From the NCBI GenBank assembly GCA_000024525.1, contig CP001769.1, forward strand, positions 6,977,001 through 7,041,000: DNA of 64,000 nucleotides, written 5' to 3'. Shown here in pieces: positions 36,255 through 46,037 of the stretch. The notes below the pieces were generated by a model. It had not been told where the DNA came from and searched no databases. It was given only the letters and a program-made list of their open reading frames with translations. The position numbers were made by a program, and so were the translations under genes. How positions within the stretch are numbered: position 1 is the first letter of the stretch; each line of letters begins with the position of its first letter. Source of the DNA: Spirosoma linguale DSM 74 (GTDB lineage: Bacteria; Bacteroidota; Bacteroidia; Cytophagales; Spirosomataceae).

Positions 36255-37574
36255 TTAGGCGGCTACTGTCTCGCTATTGGCACGGCCCTGTACGCGACCT
36301 GATTTCATCAGACCTTCATACCGGCGCATCAATAGATAGCTTTCTACTTGCTGTAGCGTATCAAGCACTACACCTACCATAATCAGCAAAGATGTTCCGC
36401 CAAAGAATTGCGCAAATCCACTGGTCATGCCCAACAAATTGGCAATGGCTGGCAGAATAGCAACGATGGCGAGCATAACGGCTCCCGGTAAGGTGATACG
36501 ATCCAATACAGTACCAATGTACTCCGAAGTCTGAATGCCCGGCTTAACGCCAGGAATGAAACCACCACTACGCTTCATATCATCGGCAATCTGAACGGGG
36601 TTAACCGAGATAGCGGTGTAGAAAAACGTAAAGATGATAATCAACAGTGAGAACAGCAGGTTATACTGCCAGGTCGTATAGCTTTGAAACGCGTTTTGAA
36701 CGCTGGCAGCGAAATCGCTTTTTTCAGCAAACAGACCGGCAACGTAAGTCGGAATAAACATCAGTGCCTGAGCAAAGATGATAGGCATAACACCAGCGGC
36801 ATTTAATTTTAATGGTAGATACTGCCGTTGGCCACCTACAACTTTATTGCCAATTACCTGCTTGGCGTATTGGATTGGGATTCGTCGTACTGCTTGTGTC
36901 AGGACAACAGCACCCATAATGACGAAGAACAAACCAACTAATTCAAGAACGAAAATCAGCGAACCACCGGTACCACGCGATAACGCTTCACCGTAAATAG
37001 CACCTGGTAGCCGCGACACGATCCCGATCATAATGATCATTGAGATACCATTGCCAATGCCTTTATCCGTAATCCGCTCACCCAGCCACATACAGAAAAT
37101 AGTGCCAGCTGTCAGGATGAATAAGGATGAAATGGTAAATAAACCGCGGTCAATTAGCAGCGCTTCAGCTGGAATCGTTGTACGAACATAAGTAACCGCC
37201 TGTACGGCCGTTACACCAATTGTTAATACACGCGTAATTTGATTCAGTCGCTTACGTCCTGACTCACCTTCCTTCTGCATTTTCTGGAAGTAAGGCAATG
37301 CCAGCGTTAATAATTGAATGGCAATTGAGGCCGAAATGTACGGCATAATCCCCAATGCAAAAATTGACGCTTTGCTGAACGCACCACCTAAAAAGGTATC
37401 CAACAAACCAAGCAATCCCTGCGGATTAAGATTCAGTTTATTTGGATCAACACCAGGCAGTACAATAGCCGAGCCAAGACGAAACGCCGTTATGAACAAC
37501 AACGTGTTCAGGATTCGACCCCGCAACTCGTCAATTGCAAAAATATTTTTAAACGTGGTGATGAGTCGATTCAT
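36255..37574 (-). CDS. secY: Preprotein translocase subunit SecY
   Basis: A 439-residue protein with ten membrane helices forming the protein-conducting channel. GIMPYISASIAIQLL (helix 2 plug region), the YYTAISVNPVQIADDMKRSGGFIPG-type loop and the C-terminal SYLLMRRYEGLMKSGR are diagnostic. Its place between rplO and map follows the spc operon order. Confidence 0.98.
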   Translation of the reverse strand: MNRLITTFKNIFAIDELRGRILNTLLFITAFRLGSAIVLPGVDPNKLNLNPQGLLGLLDTFLGGAFSKASIFALGIMPYISASIAIQLLTLALPYFQKMQKEGESGRKRLNQITRVLTIGVTAVQAVTYVRTTIPAEALLIDRGLFTISSLFILTAGTIFCMWLGERITDKGIGNGISMIIMIGIVSRLPGAIYGEALSRGTGGSLIFVLELVGLFFVIMGAVVLTQAVRRIPIQYAKQVIGNKVVGGQRQYLPLKLNAAGVMPIIFAQALMFIPTYVAGLFAEKSDFAASVQNAFQSYTTWQYNLLFSLLIIIFTFFYTAISVNPVQIADDMKRSGGFIPGVKPGIQTSEYIGTVLDRITLPGAVMLAIVAILPAIANLLGMTSGFAQFFGGTSLLIMVGVVLDTLQQVESYLLMRRYEGLMKSGRVQGRANSETVAA

Positions 37575-37606
37575 AGAAGTAGGTCGGACGTTACAGTGAT
37601 CACAAC

Positions 37607-38083
37607 TTAATTAGCTGCTTCCTCTTTCGCTTGCTTAACGGGAACAACTGCTTTGCCTCCCGCTTTTTCAATCGCTTCTTTTGCGCTGCTAGAGAACGCA
37701 TGGGCGTGAACTTCAACGGCTGCTGTCAATTCACCCCGGTTTAATACTTTCACGAGGTCTTTCTTACTAACCAGACCATGCTGGAGCAGAAAGTCCATGT
37801 CAACTACAGTAGCTTTGGTTTCTTCAACCAGTGCCTGGATTGAATCCAGATTAAGAGGCTTGTACTCGACGCGGTTAATATTTTTGAAGCCGAATTTCGG
37901 AACACGACGCTGAAGTGGCATCTGGCCACCTTCGAAGTGTACTTTACGACTGTATCCTGAGCGCGACTGCGCTCCTTTGTGACCACGCGTGGATGTTCCA
38001 CCCATGCCTGATCCCTGCCCGCGTCCGACTCGCTTGCGCTCTCTGACGGAACCTTTTGCCGGTCTAAGGTTGCTTAAATTCAT
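37607..38083 (-). CDS. rplO: 50S ribosomal protein L15
   Basis: A 158-residue protein. The Gly/Arg-rich N-terminal arm (GRGQGSGMGGTSTRGHKGAQSRSG at about 23-46) penetrates the 50S core; KVLNRGELTAAVEVHAHAFS is the C-terminal fold. A 180-nt gap with a terminator-like hairpin separates it from rpmD upstream. Confidence 0.97.
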   Translation of the reverse strand: MNLSNLRPAKGSVRERKRVGRGQGSGMGGTSTRGHKGAQSRSGYSRKVHFEGGQMPLQRRVPKFGFKNINRVEYKPLNLDSIQALVEETKATVVDMDFLLQHGLVSKKDLVKVLNRGELTAAVEVHAHAFSSSAKEAIEKAGGKAVVPVKQAKEEAAN

Positions 38084-38183
38084 GTGATTTGCTAGACTGA
38101 AGACGGTAAACTAAGTTTGAGGATATTCATAAGTGAATAGCGCTCTTTCCAAATTTGCCGCTCGCATCCGTATTTAGATGTAA

Positions 38184-38253
38184 AAAAGATGATTCTTTTG
38201 GCCTTTCAGCATGCTCGACCGGTGGTCAAGACAGCCTGAAAACCAAAAGAATC
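38184..38253 (-). terminator. Terminator-like hairpin inside the ribosomal operon
   Basis: Arms 38191-38209 and 38236-38253 pair with one bulged base (GATTCTTTTGG.../...CCAAAAGAATC). On the minus strand the stem is followed by ATCTTTTTT, the form of an intrinsic terminator. It lies just after rpmD and before rplO, so it may partly stop transcription into rplO-secY-map and beyond. Confidence 0.75.
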
Positions 38254-38263
38254 GCAAAGATAC

Positions 38264-38443
38264 TTAAATTTCTTCAACCTTTACTAAGTGCTGCACCTTA
38301 TTGATAGCGCCTTTCAATGCGTCGTTGTATTCAAGTTCGACACTCCGGTTGATTTTGCCCAAGCCTAACGACTTGATAGCGTTTTTCTGAGTTAGCGGTC
38401 GTTTGATGGTGCTGCTGACCTGCGTGATGCGTACTCGTGCCAT
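38264..38443 (-). CDS. rpmD: 50S ribosomal protein L30
   Basis: A 59-residue protein read from ATG at 38443 (MARVRITQVSSTIKR) to TAA at 38264. IKRPLTQKNAIKSLGLGKINRSVE is the family signature. It lies 18 nt after rpsE, in standard order. Confidence 0.95.
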   Translation of the reverse strand: MARVRITQVSSTIKRPLTQKNAIKSLGLGKINRSVELEYNDALKGAINKVQHLVKVEEI

Positions 38444-38461
38444 GTCTCTTGCTCCTGTTTA

Positions 38462-38980
38462 TTAACCGTTAAATACTTTAGCCAGGCTGATCTGACGCTG
38501 GAATGCTACCTGGTGAGGTAAACGCATTTTCAGCAGTGCATCAAGCGTTGCTTTTACCACGTTGTGTGGGTTTGACGAACCTTTCGATTTGGCTAGGATG
38601 TCGTGGATACCGGCTGATTCGAGAACAGCACGCATAGCACCACCAGCAATCACACCTGTACCAGGAGCTGCTGGTTTCAGCAGGACAAAGCCACCGCTGA
38701 ATTTACCTTCCATTTCGTGAGGAACTGTACGCTTCAAAAGAGGAATCTGAACCAGATTCTTTTTCGCGTCTTCCACGCCTTTGGCAATGGCGTCTGTTAC
38801 TTCATTGGCCTTGCCTAATCCGTAACCAACGACACCGTTACCGTCGCCAACCACGACAATAGCCGAGAAGCTGAACCGTCGGCCACCTTTTACCACCTTC
38901 GCTACGCGGTTGATGGCTACAACCTTTTCTTTCAGGTCGGCTTCGTTAAATTTTGTCGGTCTTGCTGAATTGATGTTCAT
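38462..38980 (-). CDS. rpsE: 30S ribosomal protein S5
   Basis: A 172-residue protein involved in decoding fidelity and mRNA entry. The N-terminal double-stranded-RNA-binding-like fold has [29 protein letters not shown] wording (about 25-48), and the C-terminal half has [20 protein letters not shown]. It starts 3 nt after rplR. Confidence 0.97.
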   Translation of the reverse strand: MNINSARPTKFNEADLKEKVVAINRVAKVVKGGRRFSFSAIVVVGDGNGVVGYGLGKANEVTDAIAKGVEDAKKNLVQIPLLKRTVPHEMEGKFSGGFVLLKPAAPGTGVIAGGAMRAVLESAGIHDILAKSKGSSNPHNVVKATLDALLKMRLPHQVAFQRQISLAKVFNG

Positions 38981-38983
38981 CGC

Positions 38984-39337
38984 TTAGAACTTAAGGCCTC
39001 CCTCGCGGGCTGCATCGGCCAATGCTTTTACTTTACCGTGATATAAGTAGCCGTTACGATCGAACACAGCCGCGCTGATGTTCTGTGCAACTGCTTTTTC
39101 AGCCAACCGCTGGCCTACTTTCTTCGCCGTTTCGATGGTATTACCTTCGGCTTCGCTCTTCAACTCAACCGACGAAGCAGCAGCAAGGGTGCGGCCGGCA
39201 GTATCGTCAATAAGTTGTGCGTAGATCGCTTTATTCGAGCGGAAAACGGACAAACGGGGGCGTTCTGCCGTACCCGATACTTTCGCCCGGATACCAAACT
39301 TGATCCGCTGTCTTCTTTCTTGTTTATTCGTTGCCAT
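38984..39337 (-). CDS. rplR: 50S ribosomal protein L18
   Basis: A 117-residue 5S-rRNA-binding protein. [20 protein letters not shown] and the C-terminal [23 protein letters not shown] are diagnostic. Confidence 0.97.
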   Translation of the reverse strand: MATNKQERRQRIKFGIRAKVSGTAERPRLSVFRSNKAIYAQLIDDTAGRTLAAASSVELKSEAEGNTIETAKKVGQRLAEKAVAQNISAAVFDRNGYLYHGKVKALADAAREGGLKF

Positions 39338-39442
39338 GTTATTTGATTCCGACCAAATAGGCGTTTAAAATGTGTTTGGTATTTTGTTTTCGGTTCATAG
39401 CGGCCTAAACCAACCACAAACCGAAAACCAAAGACCAACGTA
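39338..39442. repeat. rplF-rplR spacer with inverted repeat
   Basis: TTTGGTATTTTGTTTTCGGTT (about 39378-39398) is partly complemented by AACCACAAACCGAAAACCAAA (about 39412-39432). A 105-nt spacer with possible RNA hairpin inside an otherwise compact operon. Confidence 0.55.
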
Positions 39443-40000
39443 TTATTTCTTAGACGAAGATTTACCAGCTTTCCGGCGAACTTGCTCACCAATGAAGCGG
39501 ATACCTTTGCCTTTGTACGGTTCAACTTTACGGAGCGAACGGATCTTAGCCGCTACATCGCCAAGAAGTTGCTTGTCCGAACCTTCCAGGTAAACTTTTG
39601 GGTTCTGACCTTTCTCCGTTACGGCTGTTACTTTAATCTCGCTTGGAACGGCCAGGTACACATTGTGTGAGTAGCCAAGCTGCAATTCGAGAATGTTGTT
39701 CGCAACAGATGCTTTATAACCAACCCCGATAACTTCGAGGTTCAGTTTAAAACCTTCGCTCACACCCACTACCATGTTACTTACCAGCGAACGGTACAGA
39801 CCGTGCAGGGCTTTATGGCGTTTTTGCTCCGTGGGACGTGATACTTGAATCTGACCTTCTTCAATGGCTACCGAAATGTCCGGATCGACCGATTGGGTTA
39901 AGGTTCCTTTGGGCCCTTTTACCGTGACGACGTTCTGGTCGTCAACAGACAACGTTACGTTGCTGGGTAGGGCGATGGGTTTCTTGCCTATACGTGACAT
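39443..40000 (-). CDS. rplF: 50S ribosomal protein L6
   Basis: A 185-residue protein made of two similar domains near the factor-binding site. MSRIGKKPIALPSNV at the start and the C-terminal EPYKGKGIRFIGEQVRRKAGKS are diagnostic. Confidence 0.97.
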   Translation of the reverse strand: MSRIGKKPIALPSNVTLSVDDQNVVTVKGPKGTLTQSVDPDISVAIEEGQIQVSRPTEQKRHKALHGLYRSLVSNMVVGVSEGFKLNLEVIGVGYKASVANNILELQLGYSHNVYLAVPSEIKVTAVTEKGQNPKVYLEGSDKQLLGDVAAKIRSLRKVEPYKGKGIRFIGEQVRRKAGKSSSKK

Positions 40001-40012
40001 CGTTCGTTCGGA

Positions 40013-40411
40013 TTAATATACGTAACACAATACTTCTCCGCCGACGTTCAGCGTCTTGGCTTCTTTATCCGTCATTACACCTTTCGAGGTAGAAATGATA
40101 GCGACACCCAAGCCATTCAGGATACGCGGCAGATTGTCGGCACCCCGATACTGACGCAGACCTGGACGACTGATGCGTTGCAGATCAACGATAGCAGGCT
40201 GCTTCGTAGTGGGGTTGTACTTAAGCGCTATTTTGATAGAGCCCTGTGGGGTGCTGTCGTCGAACTTGTAGTTCTGGATGTACCCTTTATCGTACAAAAC
40301 CTTGGTAATTTCTTTTTTTATGTTGGAAGCAGGTATCTCCACAACCCGGTGCTTAGCCCGGATGGCGTTTCTAACGCGGGTCAGAAAATCTGCTATTGGG
40401 TCTGTATTCAT
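40013..40411 (-). CDS. rpsH: 30S ribosomal protein S8
   Basis: A 132-residue 16S-rRNA-binding protein. [18 protein letters not shown] and the C-terminal [18 protein letters not shown] are diagnostic. In many bacteria S8 represses the spc operon by binding mRNA near rplE; that site has not been located here. Confidence 0.97.
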   Translation of the reverse strand: MNTDPIADFLTRVRNAIRAKHRVVEIPASNIKKEITKVLYDKGYIQNYKFDDSTPQGSIKIALKYNPTTKQPAIVDLQRISRPGLRQYRGADNLPRILNGLGVAIISTSKGVMTDKEAKTLNVGGEVLCYVY

Positions 40412-40501
40412 TCTTTGCGTTGCGTTACTTGCAAACCCCTGTTTTTTAGAAAGTTCGCAAAATTACGGAAACTGAATTACAAATAGAAATGGAATCTGGA
40501 A

Positions 40502-40771
40502 TTACCAGCTTGCTTTGGTTACACCCGGAATCTTCCCTGCTGATGCCATTTCCCGGAATGTTACCCGTGAAATACCAAACTTACGCATGTAGCCCCGAGG
40601 ACGACCTGTTAGTTTGCAACGGTTGTGCAAACGGACAGGAGACGAATTCTTAGGCAGTTTATCCAGACCGATGTAATCACCGGCGGCTTTTAAAGCGGCC
40701 CGCTTGGTAGCATATTTCGCTACCATTGCTTCGCGTTTCCGTTCCCGTGCTTTTATTGATTCTTTTGCCAT
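40502..40771 (-). CDS. rpsN: 30S ribosomal protein S14 (zinc-free form)
   Basis: An 89-residue protein with [15 protein letters not shown] and the [19 protein letters not shown] signature. The length and the lack of paired CxxC motifs show the longer zinc-independent form. It follows rplE by 23 nt. Confidence 0.97.
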   Translation of the reverse strand: MAKESIKARERKREAMVAKYATKRAALKAAGDYIGLDKLPKNSSPVRLHNRCKLTGRPRGYMRKFGISRVTFREMASAGKIPGVTKASW

Positions 40772-40794
40772 TATCTTAACCTTTAAATCGGTTG

Positions 40795-41349
40795 TTATTT
40801 ACCACTTTTAGCAAACGGCATACCCATCGCTTTCAGCAACTCGTAACTCTCATTATCGGTGTCGGCAGTCGTCACAAATGTGATGTCCATTCCCGAAATG
40901 CGGGCTACTTTGTCAATGCTGATTTCAGGGAAGATAATCTGCTCCTGCACCCCAAAGGTGTAGTTGCCACGGCCATCAAACCCTTTATCGCTAATGCCTT
41001 TGAAGTCACGAACCCGGGGTAACGATACGGTTGTTAACCGGTCCATGAATTCGTACATCTTCACACCACGCAGCGTAACTTTCGCACCGATGGGCATTTT
41101 CTCCCGCAGTTTGAAGTTAGAGACAGCCTTTTTCGACAGTGTCGGAACGGCTTTCTGCCCCGTGATGGTCGTCAATTCTTCGACGCCCACGTCTACCAAT
41201 TTCTTATCGGCGACAGCGGCTCCAATACCTTTGTTGATGACAATTTTACTCAGGCGGGGCACTTGCATGACCGACTTGTACTGAAATTTGTCCTTCAACT
41301 GAGGTACGACTTCGCTTAAGTATTTTTCTTTAAGTCTTGGCGTTGCCAT
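40795..41349 (-). CDS. rplE: 50S ribosomal protein L5
   Basis: A 184-residue 5S-rRNA-binding protein. [14 protein letters not shown] and [16 protein letters not shown] are diagnostic. Standard spc order between rplX and rpsN. Confidence 0.97.
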   Translation of the reverse strand: MATPRLKEKYLSEVVPQLKDKFQYKSVMQVPRLSKIVINKGIGAAVADKKLVDVGVEELTTITGQKAVPTLSKKAVSNFKLREKMPIGAKVTLRGVKMYEFMDRLTTVSLPRVRDFKGISDKGFDGRGNYTFGVQEQIIFPEISIDKVARISGMDITFVTTADTDNESYELLKAMGMPFAKSGK

Positions 41350-41369
41350 TTTCTTACACCTGCTTAAGG

Positions 41370-41726
41370 TTATTTACGGACGTCAGGGATGAAATTGCCG
41401 GTCTTCTTTGAGAACCGCTGTAACTTACCCTTCTCGTTCAACTTACGACCCGTGCGGGTAGGTTCGCCGGTGGCAGGATCAACCAGTTTCAGATTACTGA
41501 TGTGGATAGAACCTTCCGTTTTTACCAGACTTCCCTGCGGGTTAGAAGCCGTTGGCTTCATGTGCTTGGTGATCATAGCGACGCCCTCAACCCGAGCACG
41601 ATCTTTTTCTACGATTACTTCCGTCACTACACCGCGCTGACCTTTCGAGTTACCACCAATAACGACGACAGTATCGCCCGTCTTAATGTGGAATTTGTGT
41701 TTCGGTAGCGTTATTTTCTTCTCCAT
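41370..41726 (-). CDS. rplX: 50S ribosomal protein L24
   Basis: A 118-residue assembly-initiating protein. The KOW motif lies in [19 protein letters not shown] (about 14-33). It starts 3 nt after rplN. Confidence 0.97.
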   Translation of the reverse strand: MEKKITLPKHKFHIKTGDTVVVIGGNSKGQRGVVTEVIVEKDRARVEGVAMITKHMKPTASNPQGSLVKTEGSIHISNLKLVDPATGEPTRTGRKLNEKGKLQRFSKKTGNFIPDVRK

Positions 41727-41729
41727 TGC

Positions 41730-42098
41730 TTACAATACCTCCGGGGCTAACGATACGATTTTCATAAACTGCTTCTCACGCAATTCGCGTGCCACAGGTC
41801 CAAAAATACGGGTACCGCGTGGCTCGTCGTTGTTGTTGAGCAATACGGCTGCATTGTCTTCAAAGCGGATATAGGATCCATCTTTCCGACGCACTTCCTT
41901 TTTGGTCCGAACAACTACGGCTTTAGAAACCGTACCTTTTTTCATATTGCTGGACGACAGGGCTTGTTTCACCGTCACGACAATCTTGTCACCGACTGAT
42001 GCATACCGCTTACCCGTACCGCCCAGGACGCGGATAACCAGCACCTCTTTAGCGCCACTGTTATCGGCTACTCCTAATCTTGATTCTTGCTGTACCAT
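41730..42098 (-). CDS. rplN: 50S ribosomal protein L14
   Basis: A 122-residue protein at the subunit interface. [19 protein letters not shown] and [20 protein letters not shown] are family signatures. Confidence 0.97.
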   Translation of the reverse strand: MVQQESRLGVADNSGAKEVLVIRVLGGTGKRYASVGDKIVVTVKQALSSSNMKKGTVSKAVVVRTKKEVRRKDGSYIRFEDNAAVLLNNNDEPRGTRIFGPVARELREKQFMKIVSLAPEVL

Positions 42099-42101
42099 GG
42101 C

Positions 42102-42464
42102 TTACTTCGCTTTTTCGATGATTTCGACTAAACGCCAACGCTTGTTCTTGCTTAATGGGCGGGTTTCCATAACACGAACCGTGTCACCAATACCACACTC
42201 ATTTTTCTCGTCATGAACCGTCAGTTTTTTCGTCTTGTTCATGAACTTGCCATACATCGGGTGTTTCACTTTGCGATCAATCGCTACAGTGATGGTCTTC
42301 TGCATTTTATTGCTGGTCACCCGTCCGATACGCTCTTTCCGAGCGTTGCGCTCCGAAGCCTCTGCAGTAGCGCTCGTTGCTGGAGCGGCTGCGGCAGGCT
42401 GTTCTGTTGCTGCTGCCACCGGGGTTGCTTCCTCCTGTGGTGCTGGTGCTTGTTGCTCTTCCAT
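42102..42464 (-). CDS. rpsQ: 30S ribosomal protein S17 with N-terminal extension
   Basis: A 120-residue protein. The S17 OB fold covers about residues 40-120 ([40 protein letters not shown]). The first 38 residues or so are a low-complexity Ala/Pro/Glu/Gln-rich extension not present in ordinary S17 of 80-90 residues. No internal ATG with good spacing opens the core, and the start at 42464 lies 12 nt after rpmC, so the extension is probably translated. Confidence 0.93.
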   Translation of the reverse strand: MEEQQAPAPQEEATPVAAATEQPAAAAPATSATAEASERNARKERIGRVTSNKMQKTITVAIDRKVKHPMYGKFMNKTKKLTVHDEKNECGIGDTVRVMETRPLSKNKRWRLVEIIEKAK

Positions 42465-42476
42465 CGTCGTGTCTTA

Positions 42477-42671
42477 TTAGGCTTGCCGCGATTTAACCGT
42501 CAGTTCTGTATTCAGGCGAGCAATCCGTTTGCGGCTCTCGCGGATGCGCATTGGGTTCTCGATAGGAGAAACCGCATGCGCGAACTTGAGTTTCAACAGT
42601 CGGTCCTGTTCTGCACCAATCTCAGTGCGGATCTCGTCGGCCGACAACCCTTTCAAATCTTCTTTTTTCAT
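42477..42671 (-). CDS. rpmC: 50S ribosomal protein L29
   Basis: A 64-residue two-helix protein near the nascent-chain exit. MKKEDLKGLSADEIRTEI and FAHAVSPIENPMRIRESRKRIARLNTEL-type wording are diagnostic. Confidence 0.96.
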   Translation of the reverse strand: MKKEDLKGLSADEIRTEIGAEQDRLLKLKFAHAVSPIENPMRIRESRKRIARLNTELTVKSRQA

Positions 42672-42692
42672 TTTGTTCGTCGCTTAGGGGTA

Positions 42693-43124
42693 CTAGTCTT
42701 CGACTTGCTCCTGATAATCACGCCGGACAACAAACTTGGTCCGAACTGGCAATTTCTGAGCGGCCAGGCGCAGGGCTTCCATACCCGTTGCCAGATCAAC
42801 GCCCGTCGTTTCGAACATAATCGTGCCGGGCTTTACTACGGCTACCCAATACTCGGGGGCACCCTTACCTTTACCCATCCGAACTTCGGCTGGCTTCTTG
42901 GTGATTGGTTTGTCGGGGAATATGCGAATCCAAACCTGGCCTTCGCGTTTCATTGCCCGCGTTACGGAAATACGAGCGGCTTCAATCTGGCGGGCGGTAA
43001 TCCGGCCGGGTTCCAGTGATTTGATGCCGAACGTTCCGAAGGCGATTTCATGGCCGCGTGATGCGATACCTGGAATCCTGCCTTTATGTTGTTTACGGAA
43101 TTTAGTTCTTTTTGGCTGTAACAT
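42693..43124 (-). CDS. rplP: 50S ribosomal protein L16
   Basis: A 143-residue protein organising the A-site tRNA elbow. [29 protein letters not shown] wording and [18 protein letters not shown] are diagnostic. The 89-nt spacer upstream towards rpsC carries two copies of GTGAACTGAC in tandem. Confidence 0.97.
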   Translation of the reverse strand: MLQPKRTKFRKQHKGRIPGIASRGHEIAFGTFGIKSLEPGRITARQIEAARISVTRAMKREGQVWIRIFPDKPITKKPAEVRMGKGKGAPEYWVAVVKPGTIMFETTGVDLATGMEALRLAAQKLPVRTKFVVRRDYQEQVED

Positions 43125-43213
43125 AGCTCTGAAAGTTAGCGTCGATAGTGGTTAGTTGATGGTCGTTGGTGTTTGTGAACTGACGACTGTGAACTGACAA
43201 CTGACGACAAAAT
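43125..43213. repeat. rpsC-rplP spacer with short direct repeats
   Basis: GTGAACTGACGACT and GTGAACTGACAACT follow each other at about 43176-43206, with TGGTTAGTTGATGGTCG upstream partly complementary to them. No gene; possible RNA structure inside the operon. Confidence 0.5.
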
Positions 43214-44122
43214 TTATCGTCTTGGTCCGCCACCACCGCGGTTGCCACCCTGACCGCCAGCGCCACCGCGGTTGCCGCCCTGGCCGCCACCACGATTACC
43301 GCCCTGGCCACCTGCACCTGCACCACCGCGATTGCCACCCCGGTCACCACCGCGATCTCCGCCCCGGCCCCGACCACCGCGGTCATTGCCATCACGGTCA
43401 CCACGTGGGCCACGACGGTCGCCACGATCGTTTGCCGAAGCAGTACGCTCACCGGCTTGCGCCTGGCTCATCATAGCTGCTGGAGACAGATCACGCTTAC
43501 CGTAAACCTCACCTTTGAAAATCCATACTTTGATGCCGATTTTACCGTATACGGTTTGGGCCTCAGAGATAGCATAATCAATATCAGCACGCAGCGTGTG
43601 AAGAGGTACACGACCTTCTTTATATTGCTCCGAGCGGGCAATTTCTGCACCACCCAAACGACCCGATACTTTCACTTTAATGCCTTGAGCACCTACCCGA
43701 ATCGCTGACTGGATAGCTTGTTTCATGGCACGACGGAACGAAATACGAGCCTGTAACTGCTGGGCAATTGCTTCGCCAACCAGTTTAGCATCGATTTCAG
43801 GGCGTTTGATTTCGAAGATATTGATCTGGACATCTTTGCCCGTGATCTTTTTCAGCTCTTCTTTGATCTTGTCGACCTCTCCACCACCTTTACCGATAAC
43901 AATACCCGGACGAGCCGTATGGATTGTTAGGGTTACGCGCTTCAGGGTACGCTCGATAACGACCCGCGCAATGGCGCCTTTCGGGATACGGGCTGCTACG
44001 TATTTCCGGATTTTCTCGTCTTCAACAAGTTTCTCCGAAAACTCTTTGCCGCCGTACCAGCTCGACTCCCAGCCCCGAACAATACCAAGTCGCAGGCCAA
44101 CTGGATTTATTTTTTGTCCCAT
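43214..44122 (-). CDS. rpsC: 30S ribosomal protein S3 with RGG-like C-terminal tail
   Basis: A 302-residue protein; usual S3 is 210-240. Residues 1 to about 225 form the KH domain and C-terminal S3 domain ([47 protein letters not shown]). From about residue 233 the tail is almost only Gly, Arg, Asp and Asn, with repeats such as [15 protein letters not shown] and GGQGGNRGG. Such RGG tails bind RNA in other proteins; S3 lies at the mRNA entry site, so a role there is possible but inferred. The DNA of the tail is repetitive and likely to vary in length between strains. Confidence 0.96.
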   Translation of the reverse strand: MGQKINPVGLRLGIVRGWESSWYGGKEFSEKLVEDEKIRKYVAARIPKGAIARVVIERTLKRVTLTIHTARPGIVIGKGGGEVDKIKEELKKITGKDVQINIFEIKRPEIDAKLVGEAIAQQLQARISFRRAMKQAIQSAIRVGAQGIKVKVSGRLGGAEIARSEQYKEGRVPLHTLRADIDYAISEAQTVYGKIGIKVWIFKGEVYGKRDLSPAAMMSQAQAGERTASANDRGDRRGPRGDRDGNDRGGRGRGGDRGGDRGGNRGGAGAGGQGGNRGGGQGGNRGGAGGQGGNRGGGGPRR

Positions 44123-44128
44123 TTCTGT

Positions 44129-44521
44129 TTATTGTTCGTTTTCAGGGGTAGAAACTTCAGCCTGGCTCAATACCGTATCAGCAGCGCTGTCTACCACAAG
44201 TGTAATGTGGTTTGACCGCTTCCGAATCCGGTGGCCACGGCCTTGTGGTGCTGGCCGAAGACGCTTCAGCATCGGACCGCCATCAACAAAAATCGTTTTT
44301 ACATAAAGATCGGCATCTTCGATGCGCTGATCTTCGTTCTTCTGCTGCCAGTTGGCAACGGCCGACAAAAGCACTTTCTGCAATACGTCGGCACCAGCCT
44401 GTGGCTGATATTTTAACAGGCCCAACGCCCGGCTAACGCGCTGACCACGAATGAGGTCGGCGATTAACCGCATCTTACGGGGCGACGTGGGCACATCTTT
44501 AAGTTTTGCTACTGCTTCCAT
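44129..44521 (-). CDS. rplV: 50S ribosomal protein L22
   Basis: A 130-residue protein whose loop lines the exit tunnel. [21 protein letters not shown] and the C-terminal [16 protein letters not shown] are diagnostic. It ends 6 nt before rpsC. Confidence 0.97.
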   Translation of the reverse strand: MEAVAKLKDVPTSPRKMRLIADLIRGQRVSRALGLLKYQPQAGADVLQKVLLSAVANWQQKNEDQRIEDADLYVKTIFVDGGPMLKRLRPAPQGRGHRIRKRSNHITLVVDSAADTVLSQAEVSTPENEQ

Positions 44522-44603
44522 GTTTTTATGGTTTGGGGTTCAGGGACCAGGACATTGGGATTAAAAAACACCCTGGGCCCTCTGCCCGAAACCCGCTGCT
44601 AGT
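44522..44603. repeat. rpsS-rplV spacer with inverted repeat
   Basis: GGGTTCAGGGACCAGG (about 44535-44551) is partly complemented by CCTGGGCCCTCTGCCCGAAACCC (about 44572-44594). An 82-nt spacer with possible hairpin. Confidence 0.5.
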
Positions 44604-44882
44604 TTATCGTTTGCCCTTGTCTTTCTTTGCGGTGTGACCCCGGAAGTTACGCGTTGGTGAAAATTCACCGAGCTTGTGACCTACCATGTTCTCCGTTACA
44701 TAAACCGGGATAAACTTGTTGCCGTTATGCACAGCGAAGGTGTGGCCTACGAAATCCGGCGAAATCATCGAACGACGCGACCAGGTTTTGATGACCGATT
44801 TCTTGCCCGAATCATTCTGAGCCTGAACTTTATTGTCCAGACGGAAATCAATATATGGGCCTTTTTTGAGTGAACGTGCCAT
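44604..44882 (-). CDS. rpsS: 30S ribosomal protein S19
   Basis: A 92-residue head protein. [15 protein letters not shown] and the [17 protein letters not shown] signature are clear. Starts 9 nt after rplB. Confidence 0.97.
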   Translation of the reverse strand: MARSLKKGPYIDFRLDNKVQAQNDSGKKSVIKTWSRRSMISPDFVGHTFAVHNGNKFIPVYVTENMVGHKLGEFSPTRNFRGHTAKKDKGKR

Positions 44883-44891
44883 GTTTATCTG

Positions 44892-45716
44892 TTACTTTTT
44901 GCGTCGGCTAATAATCATACTTTCAGATGCCTTGTTCTTGTTACGGGTCTTCTGACCTTTCGCAAACTGGCCATTGCGTGAGCGTGGGTGACCACCCGAT
45001 GCCCGACCTTCACCACCACCCATTGGGTGATCGACAGGGTTCATAACTACCGCACGAACACGGGGACGACGACCTAACCAGCGATTACGACCAGCTTTAC
45101 CGACGACAACGTTCATGTGATCGGGGTTTGATACCGAACCTACCGTTGCCATGCCTGCGCTCAGAACCCGGCGTGTTTCACCTGAAGGTAAACGCAGGAT
45201 AGCGTATTTGTCTTCACGACCAACCAACTGGGCGTATGTGCCAGCCGAACGGGCCATGGCACCACCTTTACCCGGTGTCAATTCGATGTTGTGAACGATG
45301 GTACCAATTGGCATCAGAGCCAGTGGTAATGCGTTACCAACATCGGGAGTTGACCCTTCACCCGACCGGATGGTCTGGCCTACGGTGATACCCTGTGGTG
45401 CGATGATGTAGCGTTTTTCGCCGTCAGCATATTGCACCAAAGCGATGCGTGCTGTACGGTTTGGATCGTATTCTACAGTCAAAACTTCGGCAGGCTGGCC
45501 GACTTTATCGCGCTTGAAGTCAATAATACGGTATTGCCGCTTGTGACCTCCTCCAATGTAGCGCATAGTGCGGTGACCTTCGTTATTACGGCCACCGGTT
45601 CTCTTAATGGGCTCCAGCAGACTTTTTTCTGGCTTGGAGGCTGTTATTTCCGCAAAGTCGGGTGCCACGCGAAAACGTGTACTCGGCGTTATTGGTCTTA
45701 GTTTTTTAACTCCCAT
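44892..45716 (-). CDS. rplB: 50S ribosomal protein L2
   Basis: A 274-residue protein needed for peptidyl transferase activity and subunit joining. [20 protein letters not shown] near the N-terminus and [20 protein letters not shown] near the C-terminus, including the conserved His of HPMGGGEG, are diagnostic. Confidence 0.98.
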   Translation of the reverse strand: MGVKKLRPITPSTRFRVAPDFAEITASKPEKSLLEPIKRTGGRNNEGHRTMRYIGGGHKRQYRIIDFKRDKVGQPAEVLTVEYDPNRTARIALVQYADGEKRYIIAPQGITVGQTIRSGEGSTPDVGNALPLALMPIGTIVHNIELTPGKGGAMARSAGTYAQLVGREDKYAILRLPSGETRRVLSAGMATVGSVSNPDHMNVVVGKAGRNRWLGRRPRVRAVVMNPVDHPMGGGEGRASGGHPRSRNGQFAKGQKTRNKNKASESMIISRRKK

Positions 45717-45746
45717 GACTGATTAATTGGTAGAGCAGTGCTCGGT

Positions 45747-46034
45747 TTACAGGTCAGCGTAGATATCAATTACTTCGCCTTCGGCAACCGTAACAATTGC
45801 TTTCTTAGTGGTTGGGGTCTTGCCCGATACAACACGTCCGTTGATGTTCTTGCTGCGTTTCTTTCCGTAAACCCGGAAGGTGTTGACAGCTTCAACGTTT
45901 ACGCCATACATTTTCTCGATGGCTTTGCCGATTTCGAGTTTGTTGGCTTTTAGTTCAACCTCAAAAGCATACTTCCCCTGCTTGTTAAGGCCCGTCATTT
46001 TTTCAGTGACGATTGGTCGTTTTAGTACGCTCAT
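45747..46034 (-). CDS. rplW: 50S ribosomal protein L23
   Basis: A 95-residue protein at the tunnel exit that docks trigger factor and SRP. VLKRPIVTEKMTGL and KYAFEVELKANKLEIGKAIE-type wording are diagnostic. 3 nt from rplD. Confidence 0.96.
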   Translation of the reverse strand: MSVLKRPIVTEKMTGLNKQGKYAFEVELKANKLEIGKAIEKMYGVNVEAVNTFRVYGKKRSKNINGRVVSGKTPTTKKAIVTVAEGEVIDIYADL

Positions 46035-46037
46035 GGT

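Noticed and set aside
42213..43019. 268-residue plus-strand frame over rpsQ/rpmC/rplP
   Set aside because: It is antisense to three certain ribosomal genes, has Cys/Phe-rich composition typical of shadow frames and matches no family.
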